Positions 1 through 9,662 of a stretch of 64,000 bases of DNA are shown here, piece by piece. Positions within the stretch are counted from its first letter, which is position 1. Each line of letters begins with the position of its first letter. Location of the stretch: contig QUBU01000014.1 in the NCBI GenBank assembly GCA_014337915.1, forward strand, positions 1 through 64,000. Direction: 5' to 3'. The position numbers were made by a program, and so were the translations under genes. The notes beneath the pieces were generated by a model that was not told the origin of the DNA, did no database searches, and saw only the letters and a program-made list of their open reading frames with translations. This stretch comes from Gammaproteobacteria bacterium. GTDB taxonomy: Bacteria; Pseudomonadota; Gammaproteobacteria; Steroidobacterales; GCA-2729495.

Positions 1-97
1 GATCAGCCCGATCGCGATGGAGAACGGGCTGCGGTTCGCCATCCGCGAGGGCGGCCGCACCGTGGGCGCCGGCGTCGTGGCGAAGATCATCGAGTAA
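1..97 (+). CDS. tuf: elongation factor Tu, C-terminal end (partial)
   Basis: Only the last 31 codons and the stop are in the window. The frame opens at base 2 and ends in TAA at 95-97; the tail with its [20 protein letters not shown] block is the characteristic end of EF-Tu domain 3. EF-Tu is the GTPase that delivers aminoacyl-tRNA to the ribosome. It lies 10 bp upstream of rpsJ, the usual str-operon/S10 junction, so rpsJ is probably co-transcribed with it. Confidence 0.93.
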   Translation, partial: ISPIAMENGLRFAIREGGRTVGAGVVAKIIE

Positions 98-107
98 GGT
101 AACCGAC

Positions 108-422
108 ATGGCCAAGAACCAGAACATCCGTATCCGCCTCAAGGCTTTCGATCATCGCCTGATCGACAACTCGGCCCGGGAGATCGTCGAGACCGCAAAG
201 CGCACCGGAGCCCAGGTGCGCGGGCCGGTCCCGCTGCCGACCAAGATGGAGCGTTTCACGATCCTGATCTCGCCCCATGCGGACAAGGACGCCCGGGACC
301 AATACGAGCTGCGGACCCACAAGCGCCTGATGGACATCCTGGAGCCCACGGACAAGACCGTGGACGCCCTGATGAAGCTCGAATTGCCGGCCGGGGTCGA
401 CGTCCAGATCAAATTGAACTGA
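108..422 (+). CDS. rpsJ: 30S ribosomal protein S10
   Basis: 104 residues against 103 in E. coli. S10 binds the 3' domain of 16S rRNA in the 30S head and, as NusE, pairs with NusB in antitermination. The N-terminus ([14 protein letters not shown]) and the central [16 protein letters not shown] loop are near-invariant family signatures. The ATG follows tuf by 10 bp, but unlike most gammaproteobacteria the next gene, rplC, is 270 bp away. This suggests rpsJ is transcribed with tuf and that the rest of the S10 operon has its own promoter, whose -35 hexamer lies in the last codons of rpsJ. Confidence 0.98.
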   Translation: MAKNQNIRIRLKAFDHRLIDNSAREIVETAKRTGAQVRGPVPLPTKMERFTILISPHADKDARDQYELRTHKRLMDILEPTDKTVDALMKLELPAGVDVQIKLN

Positions 423-443
423 TACCCGAAGCTGCACTATACT
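414..443 (+). promoter_or_regulatory. predicted sigma-70 promoter for rplC onward
   Basis: TTGAAC at 414-419, an 18-bp spacer and TATACT at 438-443 give a good vegetative promoter. The -35 overlaps the last codons of rpsJ. Transcription would start near 450, leaving a leader of about 240 nt before rplC. This is a sequence match only; no mapped start is available. Confidence 0.6.
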
Positions 444-692
444 TACCGGCTCGCCGGCGCCCGGGGCGGTTCCATCCAGGATGGACTGCGTCGGGCGTTG
501 TGCCGACAGGGGGTGGCCCACGGGTCCGGGGGGCTGCCCAGGCAGCCGGGGAACAGGACATTCAAGGGGTGGCTGCCCGCCGTGGGCGGCCCCGGAAAAG
601 CCCTCGGTGGCGCAGGCCGTCGAAGCGTTGGAATCCAATGAGTCCGCCCCCGCGTAGGGGTCGGGCCGAAAGACAGTCGAGAGATAGTCGAC
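444..692 (+). promoter_or_regulatory. structured untranslated leader upstream of rplC
   Basis: Non-coding stretch between rpsJ and rplC. Visible structure: an inverted repeat TCCATCCAGGATGGA at 471-485; GGCTGCC at 532-538 facing GGCAGCC at 541-547; a second GGCTGCC at 571-577 that can pair with the same GGCAGCC; and a CCGCC/GGCGG hairpin at 577-589. The E. coli S10 leader, where L4 represses its own operon, sits upstream of rpsJ. A similar role here is inference from position and pairing, not from sequence similarity. Confidence 0.45.
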
Positions 693-1373
693 ATGACCAT
701 CGGTCTTGTAGGTCGCAAGTGCGGGATGACCCGCGTGTTCACCGAGGATGGCGCGGCGGTGCCCGTGACCGTCATAGAGGTGCTACCCAATCGGGTCACG
801 CGAGTGCTCACGGCCGAGAACAATGGCTATTCGGCGGTCCAGGTGACCACCGGAAAGCGCAGCCCTGCCCGGCTCGGCAAGGCGGTCGCGGGCAGTTATG
901 CCAAGGCCGGGGTCGAGCCCGGCGAGGGTCTCTGGGAGTTTCGGGCCACCCCGGCCGAGCTCGCTGAGCTGCAGCCAGGCGCCGAGCTCAAGGCAGACCG
1001 TTTCCAGGCGGGCCAGTACGTGGACGTTGCCGGCACCACCATCGGCAAGGGCTACGCGGGCACCATCAAGCGCCACCACTTCAATGCCCAGGACGCCAGC
1101 CACGGCAACTCCGTGTCCCACCGCGCGCCTGGTTCCATCGGCCAGCGCCAGTTCCCCGGCCGCGTTTTCCCGGGCAAGCGCATGTCGGGCCACCTCGGGG
1201 CGGCCAACCGTACCGTCCAGGCCCTGGAGGTCGTCCGGGTCGATGCCGATCGCGGCCTGGTGCTGGTGCGCGGCGCGGTGCCGGGCCACCGCGATGGTCG
1301 TCTGGTGGTGACTCCCACCGTCAAGAACCGCAGGGCGGCCAGCGCCGATGCGCCGGCCAAGGCCAAGGCTTAG
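693..1373 (+). CDS. rplC: 50S ribosomal protein L3
   Basis: 226 residues (E. coli 209; the extra length is mostly at the C-terminus, rich in Ala and Lys). L3 is an early 23S rRNA binder whose long central loop reaches the peptidyl transferase centre. The start [16 protein letters not shown] and the loop [20 protein letters not shown] (about residues 134-153, holding the glutamine methylated by PrmB in E. coli) are diagnostic. It heads the long S10-spc-alpha run after the 270-bp leader, and rplD follows after 8 bp. Confidence 0.98.
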   Translation: MTIGLVGRKCGMTRVFTEDGAAVPVTVIEVLPNRVTRVLTAENNGYSAVQVTTGKRSPARLGKAVAGSYAKAGVEPGEGLWEFRATPAELAELQPGAELKADRFQAGQYVDVAGTTIGKGYAGTIKRHHFNAQDASHGNSVSHRAPGSIGQRQFPGRVFPGKRMSGHLGAANRTVQALEVVRVDADRGLVLVRGAVPGHRDGRLVVTPTVKNRRAASADAPAKAKA

Positions 1374-1381
1374 GTGAGACG

Positions 1382-1987
1382 ATGAAGCTTGCAATCCAAG
1401 GTGGTGCCGCCGGGATCGAGGTCTCCGACCAGAACTTCGGCGCGCCCTTCAATGAAGCCCTGGTGCACCAGGTGCTGACGGCCTATCGCGCTGCCTCGAG
1501 GGCAGGCACCAAGGCGCAGAAGACGCGCGCGGAGGTCCGCGGCGGCGGTGCCAAGCCCTGGCGCCAGAAGGGCACGGGCCAGGCCCGCGCCGGTACCAGC
1601 CGTGGGCCCATCTGGGTCGGTGGCGGCCGCGCCTTCGCGGCCCGGCCCCGCAGCTTCGAGCAGAAGGTCAATCGCAAGATGTACCGCGCTGCGCTGCGCA
1701 GCGTGCTTTCCGAGCTGGTGCGCGAAGAGCGCCTGATGGTGGTCGAGAGCCTCAGCCTCGACCAGCCGAAGACGCGCGAGCTGGCGGCACGGCTCAAGGG
1801 CCTTGGCCTCGCGCAGGTGCTCATCCTGGTGGACAAGCTTGACGAGAAGCTGTGCCTGGCTGCCCGCAATATTCCCGGCGTGGACGTCCTCGCCGCGAGC
1901 GAGGTCGATCCCCTGAGCCTGGTCCGATTCGACAAGGTGCTGGCCACCGCCGCGGCCGTGCGCAGCATCGAGGAGCGCCTGTCATGA
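1382..1987 (+). CDS. rplD: 50S ribosomal protein L4
   Basis: 201 residues, the same as E. coli L4. L4 lines the narrowest part of the exit tunnel and in enterics represses the S10 operon both transcriptionally and translationally. The extended tunnel loop is seen as [20 protein letters not shown] at about residues 60-79. rplW starts inside the stop codon (ATGA overlap at 1984-1987), indicating translational coupling. If L4 autoregulation exists here, the leader at 444-692 is its likely target. Confidence 0.98.
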   Translation: MKLAIQGGAAGIEVSDQNFGAPFNEALVHQVLTAYRAASRAGTKAQKTRAEVRGGGAKPWRQKGTGQARAGTSRGPIWVGGGRAFAARPRSFEQKVNRKMYRAALRSVLSELVREERLMVVESLSLDQPKTRELAARLKGLGLAQVLILVDKLDEKLCLAARNIPGVDVLAASEVDPLSLVRFDKVLATAAAVRSIEERLS

Positions 1988-2292
1988 GCGCCGCCCATGC
2001 CAAGGAACGACTGATGTCGGTGGTCATCGGCCCGCATCTGTCCGAGAAGGCCACCGTCGCCGGGGACCGCGACAAGCAGGTCGTGTTCCGCGTCCGCCGC
2101 GATGCTACGAAGGCGGAGATTCGCCGGGCGGTGGAAATGCTCTTCGAGGTCAAGGTCGAGGGCGTCCAGGTGGTCAATGTCATGGGCAAGGTGAAGCGCT
2201 TCGGCCGCACCCCTGGCCGCCGCCAGGACTGGAAGAAGGCCTACGTGAGCCTGGCCGAAGGCAGCGACATCAACTTTATGGGCAACGAGTGA
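1984..2292 (+). CDS. rplW: 50S ribosomal protein L23
   Basis: 102 residues (E. coli 100). L23 sits at the tunnel exit and docks trigger factor and SRP. The ATG at 1984 overlaps the rplD stop by 4 bases; the frame stays open upstream but that part has no family similarity, so this start is chosen. [12 protein letters not shown] (about residues 14-25) and the basic loop with [20 protein letters not shown] are typical of L23. Confidence 0.97.
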   Translation: MSAAHAKERLMSVVIGPHLSEKATVAGDRDKQVVFRVRRDATKAEIRRAVEMLFEVKVEGVQVVNVMGKVKRFGRTPGRRQDWKKAYVSLAEGSDINFMGNE

Positions 2293-2312
2293 CGGCCGAG
2301 TAGGGAACCACC

Positions 2313-3140
2313 ATGCCTCTGCAGCAATTCAAGCCCACCTCGCCCGGACGCCGCTTTGCCGTCCGCGTGACCACGCCGGAGCTCCACAAGGGCGAGCCCT
2401 TTGCCGGCCTCGTCACCAAGCTGGAAACCGGGACCGGTCGCAACAACAACGGCCGCATCACCACGCGGCACCGCGGCGGCGGCCACAAGCGCCGCTATCG
2501 CGTGATCGATTTCCTGCGCGACAAGGACGGCATCCAGGGTCGCGTCGAGCGCCTGGAGTACGATCCGAACCGTTCCGCCCACCTGGCACTCGTCCTCTAT
2601 GCCGACGGCGAGCGCCGCTACATCGTCGCCCCGAAAGGCCTGGCCGCCGGGGATCAGGTGATGTCGGGCCGTGACGCCGCGATCAAGACCGGCAACAGCC
2701 TGCCGTTGCGCAACATCCCGGTGGGCACGCTGATCCATTGCCTGGAGCTCAAGCCCGGCAAGGGTGCCCAGCTGGCGCGTGCCGCCGGTTGCGGCGTGCA
2801 GATCGTTGCCCGCGAGGGTGCCTACGCCACCATCCGCATGCGCTCTGGCGAGATGCGCAAGGTGCACGTGGAGTGCCGCGCCACCATCGGCGAGGTTGGC
2901 CATGGCGAGCACAACCTCGAGAGCCTGGGCAAGGCCGGTGCCAGCCGCTGGCGCGGCGTGCGCCCTACCGTTCGTGGCGTGGCCATGAACCCGGTGGATC
3001 ATCCGCTCGGCGGCGGCGAGGGCAAGACCTCGGGTGGCCGCCATCCGGTATCCCCGTGGGGCCAGCCCACGAAGGGCTACAAGACCCGCAACAACAAGCG
3101 CACGAACCGGATGATTGTCCGGGATCGTCGCAAGAAGTAA
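2313..3140 (+). CDS. rplB: 50S ribosomal protein L2
   Basis: 275 residues (E. coli 273). L2 is the most conserved large-subunit protein, needed for subunit association and peptidyl transferase assembly. Seen: [16 protein letters not shown] (about residues 51-66), the conserved [13 protein letters not shown] segment, and the C-terminal [20 protein letters not shown] loop with the invariant histidine that approaches the catalytic centre. Start ATG lies 20 bp after rplW. Confidence 0.98.
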   Translation: MPLQQFKPTSPGRRFAVRVTTPELHKGEPFAGLVTKLETGTGRNNNGRITTRHRGGGHKRRYRVIDFLRDKDGIQGRVERLEYDPNRSAHLALVLYADGERRYIVAPKGLAAGDQVMSGRDAAIKTGNSLPLRNIPVGTLIHCLELKPGKGAQLARAAGCGVQIVAREGAYATIRMRSGEMRKVHVECRATIGEVGHGEHNLESLGKAGASRWRGVRPTVRGVAMNPVDHPLGGGEGKTSGGRHPVSPWGQPTKGYKTRNNKRTNRMIVRDRRKK

Positions 3141-3173
3141 CCATTCAGCACGCGCCGCTTGGAGGCCTGACAG

Positions 3174-3467
3174 GTGCCACGTTCCGTCAAAAAGGGTCCC
3201 TTTGTGGACGCTCACCTCGCTGCCAAGGTCCGGCAGGCGGTGCAGACCAACAGCCGCCGTCCGATCAAGACCTGGTCGCGGCGTTCGATGATCCTGCCGG
3301 AAATGATCGGCCTGACGCTCGCCGTGCATAACGGGCGCGACCACGTGCCGGTGCTGGTGACCGAAAACATGGTTGGCCACAAGCTGGGCGAGTTTGCCGC
3401 GACGCGCACCTTCAAGGGCCACTCCGGCGACCGCAAGGCCAAGGCCGCCGAGACCGCCGGGGGCTAG
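3174..3467 (+). CDS. rpsS: 30S ribosomal protein S19
   Basis: 97 residues (E. coli 92). S19 forms a head complex with S13 and contacts the A-site tRNA region. Translation starts at GTG (3174), preceded by GGAGG at 3161-3165; [11 protein letters not shown] directly after the start is the universal S19 N-terminus and fixes this choice. [21 protein letters not shown] (about residues 60-80) is the conserved core; the Ala/Lys-rich tail is slightly long. Confidence 0.97.
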   Translation: MPRSVKKGPFVDAHLAAKVRQAVQTNSRRPIKTWSRRSMILPEMIGLTLAVHNGRDHVPVLVTENMVGHKLGEFAATRTFKGHSGDRKAKAAETAGG

Positions 3468-3472
3468 TTGTC

Positions 3473-3805
3473 ATGCAGGTAACCGCAACCTTGCGCAACG
3501 CGCGAATCTCGCCGCAGAAGTGCCGGCTGGTGGCTGACGCCGTCCGCGGTGTCCCCGTGGGCAGGGCGCTGCAGACCCTGTCCTTCATGCCGAAGAAGGG
3601 CGCCCGCATCGTCAAGAAGGTGCTGGAGGCCGCAGTCGCCAATGCCGAGCACAACCACGGCGCCGACATCGACGAGCTGAAGATTGCCCGCATCATGATC
3701 GACGAGGCTCCGACGCTGAAGCGCTTTCATGCGCGCGCCAAGGGTCGCGGCAATCGCATCACCAAGCGCAACAGCCACATCACCGTCCAGGTCGCCGACG
3801 AGTAA
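3473..3805 (+). CDS. rplV: 50S ribosomal protein L22
   Basis: 110 residues, exactly the E. coli length. L22 contacts all 23S rRNA domains, and its beta-hairpin lines the exit tunnel, where macrolide-resistance changes and SecM/TnaC stalling contacts occur. The hairpin tip is in [19 protein letters not shown] near the C-terminus. The start is 5 bp downstream of rpsS. Confidence 0.97.
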   Translation: MQVTATLRNARISPQKCRLVADAVRGVPVGRALQTLSFMPKKGARIVKKVLEAAVANAEHNHGADIDELKIARIMIDEAPTLKRFHARAKGRGNRITKRNSHITVQVADE

Positions 3806-3817
3806 GGAAGTCTTGTA

Positions 3818-4507
3818 ATGGGTCACAAAGTAAACCCGATCGGAATCCGCCTGGGCATCACTCGCGACTGGGCATCCAAGTGGTATGCCGACACGCGGAC
3901 TTTCCCCGCGTATCTCGATGCCGACTTCCGCATCCGCAAGTACCTGCGCCAGCGCCTGACCGAGGCCTCGGTGAGCCTGATCCAGATCGAGCGTCCGGCC
4001 CGCAAGGCCCATATCACCATCCATACGGCCCGGCCCGGCGTGGTGATTGGGAAGAAGGGCGAGGACATCGAGAGCCTGCGTGTCGGCGTAGCCCGCATGC
4101 TGCGCATGCCGGCCACCGACGTGCGCCTCAACATCGCCGAGATCCGCAAGCCGGAACTCGACGCCTTCCTGGTTGCCGAGGGCATCGCCCAGCAGCTGGA
4201 GCGCCGCGTCATGTTCCGTCGTGCCATGAAGCGCGCCGTCACCAACACCATGCGCCTTGGCGCCCTGGGAGTGAAGATCCGGGTGTCCGGCCGCCTGAAT
4301 GGCTCGGAAATCGCCCGTTCGGAGTGGTACCGCGAGGGACGCGTACCCCTGCATACCTTCCGTGCCGACATCGACTACGGCCTGGCCGAGGCCCGCACCA
4401 CCTACGGAGTCATCGGCGTCAAGGTCTGGATTTTCCGCGGTGAGGTCTTCGACAAGGCCGAACCCGTCGCCGCCGAGCCTGCCGTCGAGCAGGTTGCGGC
4501 CAACTAG
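3818..4507 (+). CDS. rpsC: 30S ribosomal protein S3
   Basis: 229 residues (E. coli 233). S3 shapes the mRNA entry tunnel with S4 and S5 and contributes helicase activity. [14 protein letters not shown] is the standard N-terminus. The type II KH domain shows [11 protein letters not shown] with its GKKG nucleic-acid loop at about residues 75-78. The C-terminal domain has the [11 protein letters not shown] and [10 protein letters not shown] blocks. rplP follows after 14 bp. Confidence 0.98.
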   Translation: MGHKVNPIGIRLGITRDWASKWYADTRTFPAYLDADFRIRKYLRQRLTEASVSLIQIERPARKAHITIHTARPGVVIGKKGEDIESLRVGVARMLRMPATDVRLNIAEIRKPELDAFLVAEGIAQQLERRVMFRRAMKRAVTNTMRLGALGVKIRVSGRLNGSEIARSEWYREGRVPLHTFRADIDYGLAEARTTYGVIGVKVWIFRGEVFDKAEPVAAEPAVEQVAAN

Positions 4508-4521
4508 CGGATCAGCACGCC

Positions 4522-4935
4522 ATGATGCAGCCCAAGCGCACCAAGTTCCGCAAGCAGTTCAAGGGTCGCAACCGCGGCCTGGCCCACCGTGGCAGCAGTG
4601 TTGCCTTCGGTGACTATGGCCTCAAGGTCACCGAGCGCGGCCTGCTGACGGCCCGCCAGATCGAGGCCGCCCGCCGCGCGATGACGCGCTTCATCAAGCG
4701 TGGCGGGAAGGTCTGGATCCGTGTGTTCCCGGACAAACCGATCACCCAGAAGCCGCTCGAGGTCCGGCAGGGCAAGGGCAAGGGCAACGTCGAGTACTGG
4801 GCCGCCCGCGTGCAGCCCGGGAAGATCCTCTACGAAATGGACGGTGTCACCGAGGAGATCGCCCGCGAGGCATTCAAGCTGGCTGCGGCCAAGCTGCCGC
4901 TGGCGACGGTCGTCGTGACCCGGCAGGTGATCTGA
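4522..4935 (+). CDS. rplP: 50S ribosomal protein L16
   Basis: 137 residues (E. coli 136). L16 positions the A-site tRNA elbow. [19 protein letters not shown] matches the canonical start, so the first of two adjacent ATGs (4522) is used. The conserved arginine loop with [19 protein letters not shown] and the [14 protein letters not shown] segment are present. The stop overlaps the rpmC start by one base (TGATG at 4933-4937). Confidence 0.98.
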   Translation: MMQPKRTKFRKQFKGRNRGLAHRGSSVAFGDYGLKVTERGLLTARQIEAARRAMTRFIKRGGKVWIRVFPDKPITQKPLEVRQGKGKGNVEYWAARVQPGKILYEMDGVTEEIAREAFKLAAAKLPLATVVVTRQVI

Positions 4936-5150
4936 TGAGCGCCAGGGAAATCCGTGAAAAGGGCAGCGCCGAACTCGTCGAGCAGTTGCTCGCGCTGCGC
5001 CGTGAACAGTTCAACCTGCGGGTGCAGCAGGCAACCGGCCAGCAGGCAAAGGCCGACCAGGTGGCCCGTGTGCGGCGTGACATTGCCCGCGTGAAGACGG
5101 TGTTGCGTGAACGTGAGCTGGCCGGGCAGGCCGCAGGGACCAAAGCATGA
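4935..5150 (+). CDS. rpmC: 50S ribosomal protein L29
   Basis: 71 residues (E. coli 63). L29 is a two-helix protein next to L23 at the tunnel exit. It reads as helix-turn-helix with [19 protein letters not shown] at about residues 18-36 and [17 protein letters not shown] after it. It overlaps rplP by one base and rpsQ by four (ATGA at 5147), so all three are probably translationally coupled. Confidence 0.96.
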   Translation: MSAREIREKGSAELVEQLLALRREQFNLRVQQATGQQAKADQVARVRRDIARVKTVLRERELAGQAAGTKA

Positions 5151-5431
5151 GCGAGCAGAGAGAAGCCACGACGACGGCTACTGGTGGCCGTGCCATGACC
5201 GGCCGCGTCGTCAGCAACAAGATGCAGAAGACGGTCGCGGTGGCGATCGAGCGCATGGTGCGCCACCCGGTGTTCGGCAAGTACGTGCGCCGCACGACCA
5301 GGCTGCTGGCGCATGACGAAGCCAGCGCCTGCCGCGAGGGCGACCTGGTGTCCATCGTCGAGTGCCGTCCCATTTCGCGGCGCAAGTCGTGGCGGGTGGC
5401 GGAGATCCTGCAGCGCGCCGAGTCCGAGTGA
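5147..5431 (+). CDS. rpsQ: 30S ribosomal protein S17
   Basis: 94 residues (E. coli 84), an OB-fold early assembly protein binding helix 11 of 16S rRNA. The core [20 protein letters not shown] and [19 protein letters not shown] is unmistakable. The first 16 residues before MTGRVV are extra and low-complexity. An internal ATG at 5195 is possible, but the ATGA overlap with rpmC favours 5147. Confidence 0.96.
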   Translation: MSEQREATTTATGGRAMTGRVVSNKMQKTVAVAIERMVRHPVFGKYVRRTTRLLAHDEASACREGDLVSIVECRPISRRKSWRVAEILQRAESE

Positions 5432-5478
5432 CGCGCGGCCTGGGCCAGTAGAACCAAACGGATTGCCGGGAAACGACC

Positions 5479-5847
5479 ATGATTCAGATGCGGACAATGC
5501 TCAACGCCGCCGACAACAGCGGCGCACGGCGCCTGATGTGCATCAAGGTGCTGGGCGGCTCCAAGCGCCGCTATGCGGGTGTCGGCGACATCATCAAGGT
5601 CAGCATCAAGGACGCCATCCCGAAGGGGCGCGTCAAGAAGGGCGAGGTCTACAGCGCCGTCGTGGTGCGCACCACCAAGGGCGTGCGGCGGCAGGATGGC
5701 TCGCTGATCCGCTTCGATGACAATGCTGCGGTGCTGCTGACCAACAAGCTGGAGCCGGTAGGCACGCGCATCTTCGGGCCCGTGACCCGCGAGCTGCGCA
5801 CCGAGAATTTCATGAAGATCATCTCCCTGGCGCCGGAAGTGCTGTAG
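5479..5847 (+). CDS. rplN: 50S ribosomal protein L14
   Basis: 122 residues, close to the E. coli 123. L14 forms intersubunit bridges and is the docking site of RsfS, whose gene is also in this window. [17 protein letters not shown] and [20 protein letters not shown] are family signatures. A 47-bp gap separates it from rpsQ; it opens the spc segment (L14-L24-L5-S14-S8-L6-L18-S5-L30-L15-SecY-L36). Confidence 0.98.
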   Translation: MIQMRTMLNAADNSGARRLMCIKVLGGSKRRYAGVGDIIKVSIKDAIPKGRVKKGEVYSAVVVRTTKGVRRQDGSLIRFDDNAAVLLTNKLEPVGTRIFGPVTRELRTENFMKIISLAPEVL

Positions 5848-5869
5848 CGCTGGGGTAGGCAGGGCAGAC

Positions 5870-6184
5870 ATGAAGAACATCAGGAAGGGCGACGAGGTCA
5901 TCGTGATTGCCGGCAAGGACAAGGGCCGCCGTGGCACCGTCCTGCGGGTCGAGGGCGACCGCGTTGCTGTCGAGAACGTCAACGTGGTGAAGAAGCACCA
6001 GAAACCGAATCCGGGGAAGAACGTTCCCGGCGGCATCGTGGAGCGGGAGGCGTCACTGCACCTCTCCAACGTCATGCTCTTCAACCCCGTCACCAAGAAG
6101 GGTGACCGTGTCGGTGTAAAGGCCCTGGAGAACGGCCGCCGCGTGCGGGTATTCCGGTCGAACAACGAGGTCGTGGACATCTAG
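5870..6184 (+). CDS. rplX: 50S ribosomal protein L24
   Basis: 104 residues, same length as E. coli. L24 initiates 50S assembly by binding the 5' end of 23S rRNA. The KOW motif is near the N-terminus ([20 protein letters not shown], about residues 6-25). Its conserved [11 protein letters not shown] and [16 protein letters not shown] segments follow. Confidence 0.97.
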   Translation: MKNIRKGDEVIVIAGKDKGRRGTVLRVEGDRVAVENVNVVKKHQKPNPGKNVPGGIVEREASLHLSNVMLFNPVTKKGDRVGVKALENGRRVRVFRSNNEVVDI

Positions 6185-6206
6185 TCCGCGGAGCAGAGCG
6201 CAAGTC

Positions 6207-6746
6207 ATGGCCAGGTTGCAGCAGTATTACCAGCAGGAAGTGGTCGGCAAACTCCAGCAGCAGCTGGGGCTGGCGAATGCGCAGCAGGTGCCGCGCATCA
6301 CCAAGATCACCCTCAACATGGGCGTGGGCGAGGCCATCAACGACAAGAAGATCGTCGACAAGGCCATGCAGGACCTGATGATGATCTCCGGCCAGAAGCC
6401 GGTGGCCACCAAGGCCCGCAAGTCCGTTGCCACGTTCAAGATCCGCCAGGGACAGCTCATCGGCTGTAAGGTCACGCTGCGCCAGCGCCGCATGTACGAG
6501 TTCCTGGATCGCCTGATCAACGTGGCGATTCCCCGCATCCGCGATTTCCGCGGCCTGAATCCCCGCTCGTTCGATGGCCAGGGCAACTACAGCCTCGGCA
6601 TCCAGGAGCAGATCATCTTCCCGGAAATCGACTTCAGCCAGGTCGACGCGGTGCGCGGCCTGGATGTGACCATCACGACCACGGCCATGAGTGACGCCCA
6701 TGCGCGGGCGCTGCTCGAGGCGTTCAATTTTCCCTTCCGCAAGTGA
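6207..6746 (+). CDS. rplE: 50S ribosomal protein L5
   Basis: 179 residues, equal to E. coli. L5 binds 5S rRNA in the central protuberance and contacts P-site t[19 protein letters not shown] (about residues 33-48), [19 protein letters not shown] and the C-terminal ISGIP-like region around [20 protein letters not shown] are clear. Terminal residues [11 protein letters not shown] match the family end. Confidence 0.98.
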   Translation: MARLQQYYQQEVVGKLQQQLGLANAQQVPRITKITLNMGVGEAINDKKIVDKAMQDLMMISGQKPVATKARKSVATFKIRQGQLIGCKVTLRQRRMYEFLDRLINVAIPRIRDFRGLNPRSFDGQGNYSLGIQEQIIFPEIDFSQVDAVRGLDVTITTTAMSDAHARALLEAFNFPFRK

Positions 6747-6777
6747 ACCCCTGACCAGGCAAGGCGAGCGGCTACAA

Positions 6778-7083
6778 ATGGCAAAGAAATCCATGGTTCT
6801 GCGCGAGGAGCATCGGCTCCGCACGGTGAAGCGCTACGCGAAGAAGCGCCTCGAGCTCAAGGCCATCATCCAGAGTCCCTCGAGCAGCGACGAGGAGCGC
6901 CAGGATGCGCTGTCCCGGTTGCAGGCCCTGCCTCGCGACGCCAACCCGATCCGCCTGCGCAACCGCTGTGCTGTGACCGGCCGCCCCAAGGGGTTCTTCC
7001 GCAAGTTCGGCCTGGCCCGCAACAAGCTGCGCGAGCAGGCCATGGCCGGCAACATCCCCGGCCTCACCAAGGCCAGCTGGTAG
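6778..7083 (+). CDS. rpsN: 30S ribosomal protein S14
   Basis: 101 residues, the long zinc-independent form, equal to E. coli. The ATG at 6778 ([13 protein letters not shown]) is chosen although the frame stays open upstream. Only one cysteine remains in the region equivalent to the zinc ribbon ([20 protein letters not shown]), so the protein does not need zinc. S14 sits in the 30S head between S3, S10 and S19. Confidence 0.97.
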   Translation: MAKKSMVLREEHRLRTVKRYAKKRLELKAIIQSPSSSDEERQDALSRLQALPRDANPIRLRNRCAVTGRPKGFFRKFGLARNKLREQAMAGNIPGLTKASW

Positions 7084-7100
7084 GGGAGCAGGAGCAAGCC

Positions 7101-7499
7101 ATGAGCATGACTGATCCCATTGCCGACATGCTGACGCGCATCCGCAACGGCCAGACCGCAGGTCTGCCGAGCGTCACCATGCCGTCCTCGCATCGCAAGG
7201 AAGCCATTGCGGCCGTGCTGCGTGACGAGGGTTATGTCGCCGCCTACCAGGTGATCGACAAGCCGGGTAACAAGCGCGAGCTGACCGTGGAACTCAAGTA
7301 CTTCGACGGCAAGCCGGTAATCGAGCACCTGCGCCGGATCAGCCGGCCGGGGCTGCGCAGCTACCGCCGCAAGGACAAGCTGCCGACGGTGATGGGTGGT
7401 CTCGGCGTCGCAATCGTCTCGACTCCCGAAGGCGTCATGAGCGACCGCGCCGCGCGCGCCAGGGGCGTCGGCGGCGAAGTCATCTGCATCGTCTCGTAA
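7101..7499 (+). CDS. rpsH: 30S ribosomal protein S8
   Basis: 132 residues (E. coli 130). S8 organises the central domain of 16S rRNA and in E. coli is the autogenous repressor of the spc operon, binding the L5 m[21 protein letters not shown] and [20 protein letters not shown] are diagnostic. A second in-frame ATG two codons in is less likely given the homologous N-terminus. Confidence 0.98.
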   Translation: MSMTDPIADMLTRIRNGQTAGLPSVTMPSSHRKEAIAAVLRDEGYVAAYQVIDKPGNKRELTVELKYFDGKPVIEHLRRISRPGLRSYRRKDKLPTVMGGLGVAIVSTPEGVMSDRAARARGVGGEVICIVS

Positions 7500-7541
7500 G
7501 TCACCTGGCCGCAAACCAGAGCCGTCAAACGGATCAACGCT

Positions 7542-8075
7542 ATGTCCAGAGTTGGAAAAAATCCGGTCGAACTGCCCAAGGGGGTCGAGGTGACCGCTGC
7601 CGGCAGCTCGGTCAAGGTCAAGGGGCCCAAGGGCGAGCTGACCATGGCACTGAACCCGCAGGTGCAGGTCAGCGTTGCCGACGGCAAGGCCCGCGTGGGC
7701 ACCGTGTCGACGACTCCCACCGCGGACATGGTTTCCGGCACCACGCGTGCACTGCTTGCCAACATGGTCACCGGCGTCACCAAGGGGTTCGAGCGCAAGC
7801 TGGAACTGGTTGGCGTCGGCTACCGCGCCCAGGCGCAGGGCAAGAAGCTCAACCTGACGCTGGGTTTCTCGCATCCGGTGGCCTACCCGGTGCCAGACGG
7901 GATCACCGTGGAGACGCCGAGCCAGACGGAAATCATCATCAAGGGCATCGACCGGCAGAAGGTCGGCCAGGTGGCCGCCGAGATCCGCCGCTACCGGTCC
8001 CCGGAGCCCTACAAGGGCAAGGGCGTGCGCTTCGCTGGCGAGAAGGTCGTGCTCAAGGAAGCGAAGAAGAAGTAG
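7542..8075 (+). CDS. rplF: 50S ribosomal protein L6
   Basis: 177 residues, same as E. coli. L6 is made of two homologous domains and lies near the sarcin-ricin loop. [17 protein letters not shown] at the start and, near the C-terminus, the nucleic-acid binding segment [20 protein letters not shown] with [13 protein letters not shown] are family hallmarks. It is 42 bp after rpsH. Confidence 0.98.
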   Translation: MSRVGKNPVELPKGVEVTAAGSSVKVKGPKGELTMALNPQVQVSVADGKARVGTVSTTPTADMVSGTTRALLANMVTGVTKGFERKLELVGVGYRAQAQGKKLNLTLGFSHPVAYPVPDGITVETPSQTEIIIKGIDRQKVGQVAAEIRRYRSPEPYKGKGVRFAGEKVVLKEAKKK

Positions 8076-8107
8076 TTCGCGTCCACAGGTATTGAACGGA
8101 AAACGTC

Positions 8108-8461
8108 ATGAGAAAGACTGAGGCCAGAATGCGCCGCGCCCGCAAGGCGCGCGCCCAGATCCGCAGCCTGGCGGTGGCACGGCTTTCCGTGCACCGGACG
8201 CCGCGCCATATCTACGCGCAGGTCATCGGGGCCGATGGCGGCACGGTGCTGGCAGCGGCCTCCACGGTGCAGGAGCAGGTCCGGGCCGGGTTGAAGGGCA
8301 CCGGCAACATCGCGGCCGCCGCTGCCGTCGGCAAGGCGATCGCGGAAAAGGCCAGGGCGGCGGGCGTGACCCGCGTGGCCTTCGACCGCTCGGGTTTCCG
8401 CTTCCACGGCCGCGTCAAGGCGCTGGCCGACGCAGCCCGCGAGGCGGGCCTCGAGTTCTGA
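8108..8461 (+). CDS. rplR: 50S ribosomal protein L18
   Basis: 117 residues, equal to E. coli. L18 joins L5 in carrying 5S rRNA into the central protuberance. A basic N-terminus with [20 protein letters not shown] precedes the core [20 protein letters not shown], and it ends in the conserved [20 protein letters not shown] block. Confidence 0.97.
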   Translation: MRKTEARMRRARKARAQIRSLAVARLSVHRTPRHIYAQVIGADGGTVLAAASTVQEQVRAGLKGTGNIAAAAAVGKAIAEKARAAGVTRVAFDRSGFRFHGRVKALADAAREAGLEF

Positions 8462-8475
8462 CAGGGTGATGCAGC

Positions 8476-8988
8476 ATGGCAAGATTTGAACAGGGGCCGT
8501 CCACTTCTCCCGATGACTACATGGAGAAGCTGGTGGCGGTGAATCGGGTCGCCAAGGTCGTCAAGGGCGGCCGCCAGTTCGGCTTTACCGCACTGACGGT
8601 GGTCGGTGATGGCAAGGGCCAGGTCGCGTTCGGCTACGGCAAGGCGCGCGAGGTCCCCAACGCCATCCAGAAGGCGATGCAGGCGGCCCGCAAGAACATG
8701 CGCCGGATCGACCTCCACAAGGACACGCTGCATTGCGCGTTGACCGGCTCGCATGGCGCGACCCGCGTCTACATGCAGCCCGCGTTCGAGGGTACCGGCA
8801 TCATCGCCGGCGGCGCCATGCGTGCGGTGCTGGAGTGCGCCGGCGTGCGCAACGTGCTGGCGAAGATCTACGGCTCGCGCAACCCGATCAACGTGGTGCG
8901 GGCCACCATCAATGCGCTGCAGGACTCGCGCTCGCCCGAGATGATCGCCGCCAAGCGTGGCAAGTCCGTCAGCGAAATCCGGGGTTGA
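8476..8988 (+). CDS. rpsE: 30S ribosomal protein S5
   Basis: 170 residues (E. coli 167). S5 lies at the mRNA entry and is important for decoding accuracy. The double-stranded RNA-binding fold ([20 protein letters not shown], about residues 18-37) and the C-terminal [14 protein letters not shown] segment are present. Confidence 0.98.
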   Translation: MARFEQGPSTSPDDYMEKLVAVNRVAKVVKGGRQFGFTALTVVGDGKGQVAFGYGKAREVPNAIQKAMQAARKNMRRIDLHKDTLHCALTGSHGATRVYMQPAFEGTGIIAGGAMRAVLECAGVRNVLAKIYGSRNPINVVRATINALQDSRSPEMIAAKRGKSVSEIRG

Positions 8989-8992
8989 AGCC

Positions 8993-9181
8993 ATGGCGGC
9001 CGCGAAGAAGCTCAAGGTCACGCTGGTGAAAAGCACGTTCGGCCACATCGCCGCGCATCGGGCCTGCGTCACCGGCCTGGGACTGCGCAAGATCCGGCAG
9101 TCCGTGGTGGTGGCTGATACACCGGAGAACCGCGGCATGATCAGCAGGGTGTCGTTTCTCCTGCGGGTCGAGGAGGCCTGA
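8993..9181 (+). CDS. rpmD: 50S ribosomal protein L30
   Basis: 62 residues (E. coli 59). The ATG at 8993 follows the rpsE stop by 4 bp and gives the expected length. [19 protein letters not shown] and [13 protein letters not shown] are the conserved parts. L30 is a small 23S rRNA-binding protein missing from some bacteria. Its stop overlaps the rplO start by one base (TGATG at 9179-9183). Confidence 0.96.
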   Translation: MAAAKKLKVTLVKSTFGHIAAHRACVTGLGLRKIRQSVVVADTPENRGMISRVSFLLRVEEA

Positions 9182-9609
9182 TGCGACTCAATGACATGAA
9201 GCCTGGCAGCCGCAAGGCGCCCAAGCGCCTCGGCCGCGGCAGTTCCGCGGGCCAGGGCAAGACCTGCGGCCGTGGCCACAAGGGCCAGCGGGCACGTGCT
9301 GGTGGCTACCACAAGGTCGGCTTCGAAGGCGGCCAGATGCCGCTGCAGCGCCGCTTGCCGAAGATCGGCTTCATCTCGGCCAAGGCCGCCGAGACCGCCG
9401 AAGTGCGGCTGCACGAGCTGGCGATTCCGGCCGACGAGGTGGTCGACCTCGATGCACTGAAGCGTGCCGGCATCGTGCACCAGCAGGCGCTGCGCGCGAA
9501 GGTCGTGCTTTCAGGGACTCTCGCGAAGCCCGTGCGCGTGCGCGGCCTCGGCCTGACGGCCGGTGCCCGCAAGGCGATCGAGGCTGCCGGCGGTTCCATC
9601 CAGGAATGA
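9181..9609 (+). CDS. rplO: 50S ribosomal protein L15
   Basis: 142 residues (E. coli 144). L15 is a late assembly protein threading into the 50S core. The glycine/arginine-rich N-terminal extension ([33 protein letters not shown]) and [15 protein letters not shown] are diagnostic. It is coupled to rpmD and is followed after 53 bp by secY. Confidence 0.97.
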   Translation: MRLNDMKPGSRKAPKRLGRGSSAGQGKTCGRGHKGQRARAGGYHKVGFEGGQMPLQRRLPKIGFISAKAAETAEVRLHELAIPADEVVDLDALKRAGIVHQQALRAKVVLSGTLAKPVRVRGLGLTAGARKAIEAAGGSIQE

Positions 9610-9662
9610 TTTGAGGGCGGCCCGGTCCAAGGGCTGCACCAGGGACAGGACGAGGCAAGGAC

